Assembly (NCBI RefSeq): GCF_030287405.1
Contig: NZ_JASVVV010000007.1
Location: 1 to 64,000, forward strand
Direction: 5' to 3'
DNA: 64,000 nucleotides
From: Halalkalicoccus sp. NIPERK01
Lineage (GTDB): Archaea; Halobacteriota; Halobacteria; Halobacteriales; Halalkalicoccaceae
A program made the position numbers and the translations under genes. Each line of letters begins with the position of its first letter. Position 1 is the first letter of the stretch. Shown piece by piece: positions 60,642-64,000 of this stretch. The notes under the pieces are model-generated. The model saw only the letters and a list, made by a program, of their open reading frames with translations, had not been told where the DNA came from and ran no database searches.

Positions 60642-62045
60642 ATGAGCGTGCGGATCCCCCGACCGATCAGCGACTTCTTCACCGCGCTGGGCGCGGGCGC
60701 GAGCCGACTCGTCCAACGGTATCTCCCCGACGCGTTCATCTTCGCGCTGCTCCTGACGTTCGCGACGATGGCGCTGGCCGTCGCGCTCACGCCCTCGGGC
60801 CCCGCGGCGGTCACGGCCCAGTGGGGCGAGGGGTTCTGGTACGTCATCCAGTTCTCGATGCAGGCCTCGCTCGCGCTGTTGACCGGCTGGGCGCTCGCCG
60901 ACTCGCCGCCGGTCAAGCGGGTGTTGCGACGGCTCGCGAGGGTCCCGAGTTCACAGCGGCAGGCGATCCTCGCGACGGCGGTCGTCGGCCAACTGGTGGG
61001 GCTGTTCCACTGGGGGGTCGTCCTCATCGCCGGGGCGATCTTCGCCCGCGAGGTCGGGATCGCGATGGACCGAAAGGGGATCGGGGTCCACTACCCGCTG
61101 CTCGTGGCGACCGCCTACGCCGGGTTGCTGCCGTGGCACCAGGGGCTCTCGGGCGCGTCCTACCTGCTGAGCGCGACGCCGGGGCACTTCCTCGAGGGCA
61201 CGATCGGGGTGGTGCCGGTCTCGGAGACCATGTTCACGCTCGCGAACCTCGCCACCGTCGGTGCGGTCGTCGTGTTGACGCTCGTGCTCATGCCGCTCAT
61301 GGCCCCCGAGGAGGATCGGGTCACGATCCCCGAGGAGAAACTCCGCAAGGCCGGCTCGGACGTGATGGCCGACGGCGGCCGGCCGGCCGCCGAGGACGCG
61401 GCGCTGAAGCGGGTCGTCGTCGACAGCAACGCGCTGTGTATCGGCACGGGCGTGCTCATCTGGGTCTACCTCGGCTACGTGTTCGCCACCTCGCCGTTCA
61501 CCGAGGCGCTGGACATCAACCTCTTCATCTCCGGGATGCTCGGGCTCGGCTTCGTCTTTCACGCCTCCTTTCGGAGCTTCTTCGAGGTGTTCCGCGAGGC
61601 CATCGAGGGGGCGAGCCAGGTGATCATCCAGTTCCAGTTCTACGGCGGGATCATGGGGATCATGGCCGCCTCCGGACTGGCGGAACTGATCGCGTCGACC
61701 GCCGCCGAGTACGCCACCGAGACGACGTGGTACCTGCTGGTGTTCGTCTCGGCGGGCGTCGTCAACTTCTTCGTCCCCTCGGGCGGCGGGCAGTGGACCG
61801 TCACCGGCGAACTGCTGGCCGCGGCGACCCGGAACATCCCCGGAACCGACGTCGAGACGATGATGGTTGCCTTCGCGATGGGCGATCAGTGGACCAACAT
61901 GATCCAGCCGTTCTGGGCGATCCCCGTCCTGGGGATCGCCGGGCTCTCCATCAGGGACATGATGGGCTACGTGGCCGTCCTGTTCGTCTTCAGCGGGGCC
62001 GTCTTCGGGGTGGGCACGCTGCTGATGGGCTACGGGATACTCTGA
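60642..62045 (+). CDS. Short-chain fatty acid transporter (AtoE-like, copy 1)
   Basis: A 467-residue membrane protein of the AtoE/SCFA transporter family with about 12 hydrophobic segments. Landmarks are YLPDAFIFALLLTFATM near residue 25, GLFHWGVVLIAGAIFAREV near 122, YAGLLPWHQGLSGASYLL near 160 and FVPSGGGQWTVTGELL near 375. It moves short-chain fatty acids or their anions. It starts with ATG at 60642 and is followed 12 nt later by a second, related carrier, so the pair is one operon. Confidence 0.9.
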   Translation: MSVRIPRPISDFFTALGAGASRLVQRYLPDAFIFALLLTFATMALAVALTPSGPAAVTAQWGEGFWYVIQFSMQASLALLTGWALADSPPVKRVLRRLARVPSSQRQAILATAVVGQLVGLFHWGVVLIAGAIFAREVGIAMDRKGIGVHYPLLVATAYAGLLPWHQGLSGASYLLSATPGHFLEGTIGVVPVSETMFTLANLATVGAVVVLTLVLMPLMAPEEDRVTIPEEKLRKAGSDVMADGGRPAAEDAALKRVVVDSNALCIGTGVLIWVYLGYVFATSPFTEALDINLFISGMLGLGFVFHASFRSFFEVFREAIEGASQVIIQFQFYGGIMGIMAASGLAELIASTAAEYATETTWYLLVFVSAGVVNFFVPSGGGQWTVTGELLAAATRNIPGTDVETMMVAFAMGDQWTNMIQPFWAIPVLGIAGLSIRDMMGYVAVLFVFSGAVFGVGTLLMGYGIL

Positions 62046-62057
62046 GGTGATCGATGG

Positions 62058-63413
62058 ATGGCAACACACACCGAGACCGAAACGGCCTCGTCGGGAACCG
62101 ACCGGGAGTTCGTGCCCTTCTTCGGGCGGTTCTTCCCGGAGTCGCTCGCGCTGTCGGTGCTGCTGGCGCTCGCGGCGCTTCTCGTCACGATCCCGTATCT
62201 GGCCCCCCTCGAACAGCTGGAGCTGTTCGCGACGGGCTTTTACGACCTGTTCGTCCTCCAGATGGCGCTGATCCTCTACTGGGTCCTCTCGGCGACCGTC
62301 GTCGGGGCGCGGCCCGTCGGCGCGCTGTTCGACCGGATCGCGCGCGCGATCCCGACGAGCCAGCCCGCGATCGTCTACTCGACGGGCCTGCTCGCGCTGG
62401 CGTTCGGCTGGGTCAACTGGGCGCTCGGCCTCCTCGGGGGCGTGTTCGTCGGGCGGCGGCTCTGTCGGCGTGCCCGCGAGGAGGGCGTCGCGGTCCACTA
62501 CCCCGCCGTACTGACCGCCGGCCTGCTCTCGCTCGTGCTCGCGAACCAGGGCCCCTCCAGCCCGGGCGCGTTGCTGATGGCCGATACGAGGGTCGCCGAG
62601 ATGACCGGCTTTCTCGACGGGTCGGCGACCCTCGCCGTGAGCGAGTTCCTCCTCGCGCCGGCGAACCTCGTCCCCAGCGTCGTCCTGGTCGTGACGCTGC
62701 CGCTGGTGCTGGTCGCCCTCGCCCCCGGCGCGGAGGCGAACCGGGCGGAGATCGAGGGCGAGTCGATACTCGAGGGCACCATCGCCGAGACGTTCGACCA
62801 CTACTCCCTCCCCTCGAAGGGGGAGTACACGCCGGCCGACCTGCTCGAACAGTCGCGGCTCGTCTCGCTGGTGGCGGTGGCCATCGGCCTCGGTTCGGCC
62901 GGGCTGTACTTCGCGGCCGGCGGGGCGCTGACGCTGTTGTGGCTGCTGTTCACCCTGATGATACTCGGCCTGCTCGTCCACGTCCGCCCGATGGCGTTCA
63001 GGAGCAAGACCACCCGTGCGACCCGGTGGGCGAACCACGTCGCGATCCCGTTCATGCTCTACGCGGTCGTCTTCGCGCTCCTCTCTGCGGCGGGCCTCTA
63101 CGGGGCGATCGGCGACGCTCTCGGGGGCGCTCTCGGGGCGTTCCTCGCGGCGCTCGGAGTCGGCCTCCTGGTCCCGGACCCCGCGTCCGTCTGGGTCCTG
63201 GTGGGTCCGGCGCTGGTCGCCGCGGGGTCGGACCTCGTCGCCTCGATCACCGCCGTGATGTACGGTGCGGGGCTCTCGAACCTCTGGCTCGGCTTTCTCT
63301 TCTGCGGGATCCTCTCGATCCGCGGGTTCGACTGGCGCGAGTTCGCCCGGTACGCGGCCGTCGTCTCCGTCTACGTCGTCGTCGTCGTGGGCGCGTCCCT
63401 GCTCGTCCTCTGA
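62058..63413 (+). CDS. Short-chain fatty acid transporter (AtoE-like, copy 2, divergent)
   Basis: A 451-residue membrane protein with the AtoE layout. It shares FFPESLALSVLLALAALLVTIP near residue 22, LAFGWVNWALGLLGGVFVGRR near 113, and a C-terminal half with about six helices, but is clearly diverged from copy 1 and lacks its FVPSGGGQW motif. It lies 12 nt after the upstream carrier. The two may form a heteromer or serve different acids. Confidence 0.85.
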   Translation: MATHTETETASSGTDREFVPFFGRFFPESLALSVLLALAALLVTIPYLAPLEQLELFATGFYDLFVLQMALILYWVLSATVVGARPVGALFDRIARAIPTSQPAIVYSTGLLALAFGWVNWALGLLGGVFVGRRLCRRAREEGVAVHYPAVLTAGLLSLVLANQGPSSPGALLMADTRVAEMTGFLDGSATLAVSEFLLAPANLVPSVVLVVTLPLVLVALAPGAEANRAEIEGESILEGTIAETFDHYSLPSKGEYTPADLLEQSRLVSLVAVAIGLGSAGLYFAAGGALTLLWLLFTLMILGLLVHVRPMAFRSKTTRATRWANHVAIPFMLYAVVFALLSAAGLYGAIGDALGGALGAFLAALGVGLLVPDPASVWVLVGPALVAAGSDLVASITAVMYGAGLSNLWLGFLFCGILSIRGFDWREFARYAAVVSVYVVVVVGASLLVL

Positions 63414-63456
63414 ACCGGGCCCGTAGCCTAATCACGGTCGGCGGCCAACCACGGGC

Positions 63457-63894
63457 ATGACGACGCTCTCGGAGACGCGGATCGAGAACCGCTACCGGGT
63501 CCAGCCCAACCACGCGAACAACTACGAGTCGCTCCACGGCGGCACCCTGATGAAGTGGATGGACGAGGTCGGCGCGATGGCCGCCATGCGCTTCGCCGGC
63601 GAGTCCTGCGTGACCGCGGGCGTGACCGAACTCGACTTCCAACAGCCGATACCGATCGGCGAGACCGCGCGGATCGAGGCCTACGCCTACGACGCTGGAC
63701 GGACGAGCGTGCGGGTCCGGATCCGTGCGTGGCGCGAGAACCCCCGGACCGGCGAGGCGGCGCTCACGACGGAGGCGTCCTTCACGTTCATCGCGATCGA
63801 CGCGGACGGCTCGCCCGTCGCGGTTCCCGACGTGACGGTCGAAACCGACGAGGAGCGCGATCTCCGGGACGTTGCACGCGACGCCGAGCACTAA
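63457..63894 (+). CDS. Acyl-CoA thioesterase (hotdog fold)
   Basis: A 145-residue single-hotdog thioesterase of the YciA/ACOT type. Family motif LHGGTLMKWMDEVGAMAAMR is near residue 28, with the catalytic Asp in MDE; VTAGVTELDFQQPIPIG follows near 52. TATA-like GCCTAATCAC (63426-63435) is 27 nt upstream. It hydrolyses acyl-CoA to free acid, which would suit the neighbouring fatty-acid carriers. Its stop overlaps the next minus-strand gene by 4 nt. Confidence 0.92.
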   Translation: MTTLSETRIENRYRVQPNHANNYESLHGGTLMKWMDEVGAMAAMRFAGESCVTAGVTELDFQQPIPIGETARIEAYAYDAGRTSVRVRIRAWRENPRTGEAALTTEASFTFIAIDADGSPVAVPDVTVETDEERDLRDVARDAEH

Positions 63895-64000
63895 CCCAGC
63901 ACCAGAACGTAGCGCGTCAGCGACCGATGGACGCGACGCTCGAAGCGCTCCTCGACGGTCCAGCCCGCGCTCTCGGCGGCCCCGGCCCAGGAACGATCCG
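63891..64000 (-). CDS. C-terminal end of an unidentified protein (partial)
   Basis: Thirty-five codons and a TAG stop lie in the window; the gene runs off the right edge. The peptide ends SAGWTVEERFERRVHRSLTRYVLVLG, shown here only to define its end. Its pattern (AGW followed by basic and aromatic residues and a hydrophobic end) recalls C termini of SAM-dependent methyltransferases, but the fragment is too short to be sure. Confidence 0.5.
   Translation of the reverse strand, partial: DRSWAGAAESAGWTVEERFERRVHRSLTRYVLVLG

Noticed and set aside
60951-63038. A 695-codon minus-strand frame opposite the fatty-acid carriers
   Set aside because: It is a high-GC antisense shadow of two membrane proteins with clear family motifs.
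1-64000. CRISPR arrays, complete insertion sequences, integrases, rRNA genes, replication origin
   Set aside because: None was found: no regularly spaced repeats, no transposase or recombinase motifs, and no rRNA sequence.

Overview
The window is haloarchaeal chromosomal DNA (class Halobacteria). Nearly all proteins are acidic and rich in Asp/Glu. GC is high. Genes are compact, and many start 24-30 nt after a TATA-like box, as expected for leaderless archaeal transcripts. A TrmB-type regulator, an RFC small subunit, an ADP-forming acetate-CoA ligase and twin-arginine lipoproteins with LAGC lipoboxes all fit. I could not compute composition, but short samples suggest lower GC in bases 1-35,900 than in 36,000-64,000.

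Bases 1-31,500 look like an accessory catabolic island for organic acids. It holds two complete tripartite tricarboxylate transporters (TctABC), a DASS/SLC13 permease and an MFS permease. Its enzymes are a TcuA-like flavoprotein, two PrpF-family isomerases, two M29/NicX-like metalloenzymes, an aconitase-family LeuCD-like hydro-lyase, an MmgE/PrpD protein, three enolase-superfamily proteins, two zinc alcohol dehydrogenases (one frameshifted), a 2-hydroxyacid dehydrogenase, an SDR and a TatD-like hydrolase. Two IclR regulators and two Usp proteins accompany them. The left edge is the start of a probable isocitrate dehydrogenase gene. The layout is roughly mirror-symmetric about base 10,250: ADH-PrpF-M29-TctCBA leftward and TcuA-PrpF-M29-IclR rightward. 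The likely theme is uptake of a (tri)carboxylate, oxidation or isomerisation of its C=C bond, hydration, and entry into the TCA cycle. The actual substrate is unknown.

Bases 31,500-35,900 are gene-poor: small proteins (zinc ribbon, CBS pair, cold-shock), a heavily decayed SLC13 permease and a BASS-like transporter.

Bases 36,000-51,600 carry general metabolism: an orphan E1-alpha, peroxiredoxin, a luciferase-like oxidoreductase, ADP-forming acyl-CoA synthetase, Lrp regulator, MFS permease, OsmC and an O-antigen-ligase-like protein. These are followed by a module AccC / PxpB-PxpC / PxpA / amidase / biotin carrier. Together these contain every domain class of a urea-amidolyase-type enzyme split over separate genes, and with the pyroglutamyl peptidase at 54.6 kb they also suggest 5-oxoproline salvage.

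Bases 52,000-64,000 hold a methyltransferase, a creatininase-family amidohydrolase, small membrane proteins, tRNA-Ile(GAT) with a duplicated 3' end that looks like an integration scar, FxsA, a DUF255 thioredoxin-like protein, a TrmB regulator, an RFC subunit, two tandem short-chain fatty-acid transporters and an acyl-CoA thioesterase. The right edge is the 3' end of another gene.
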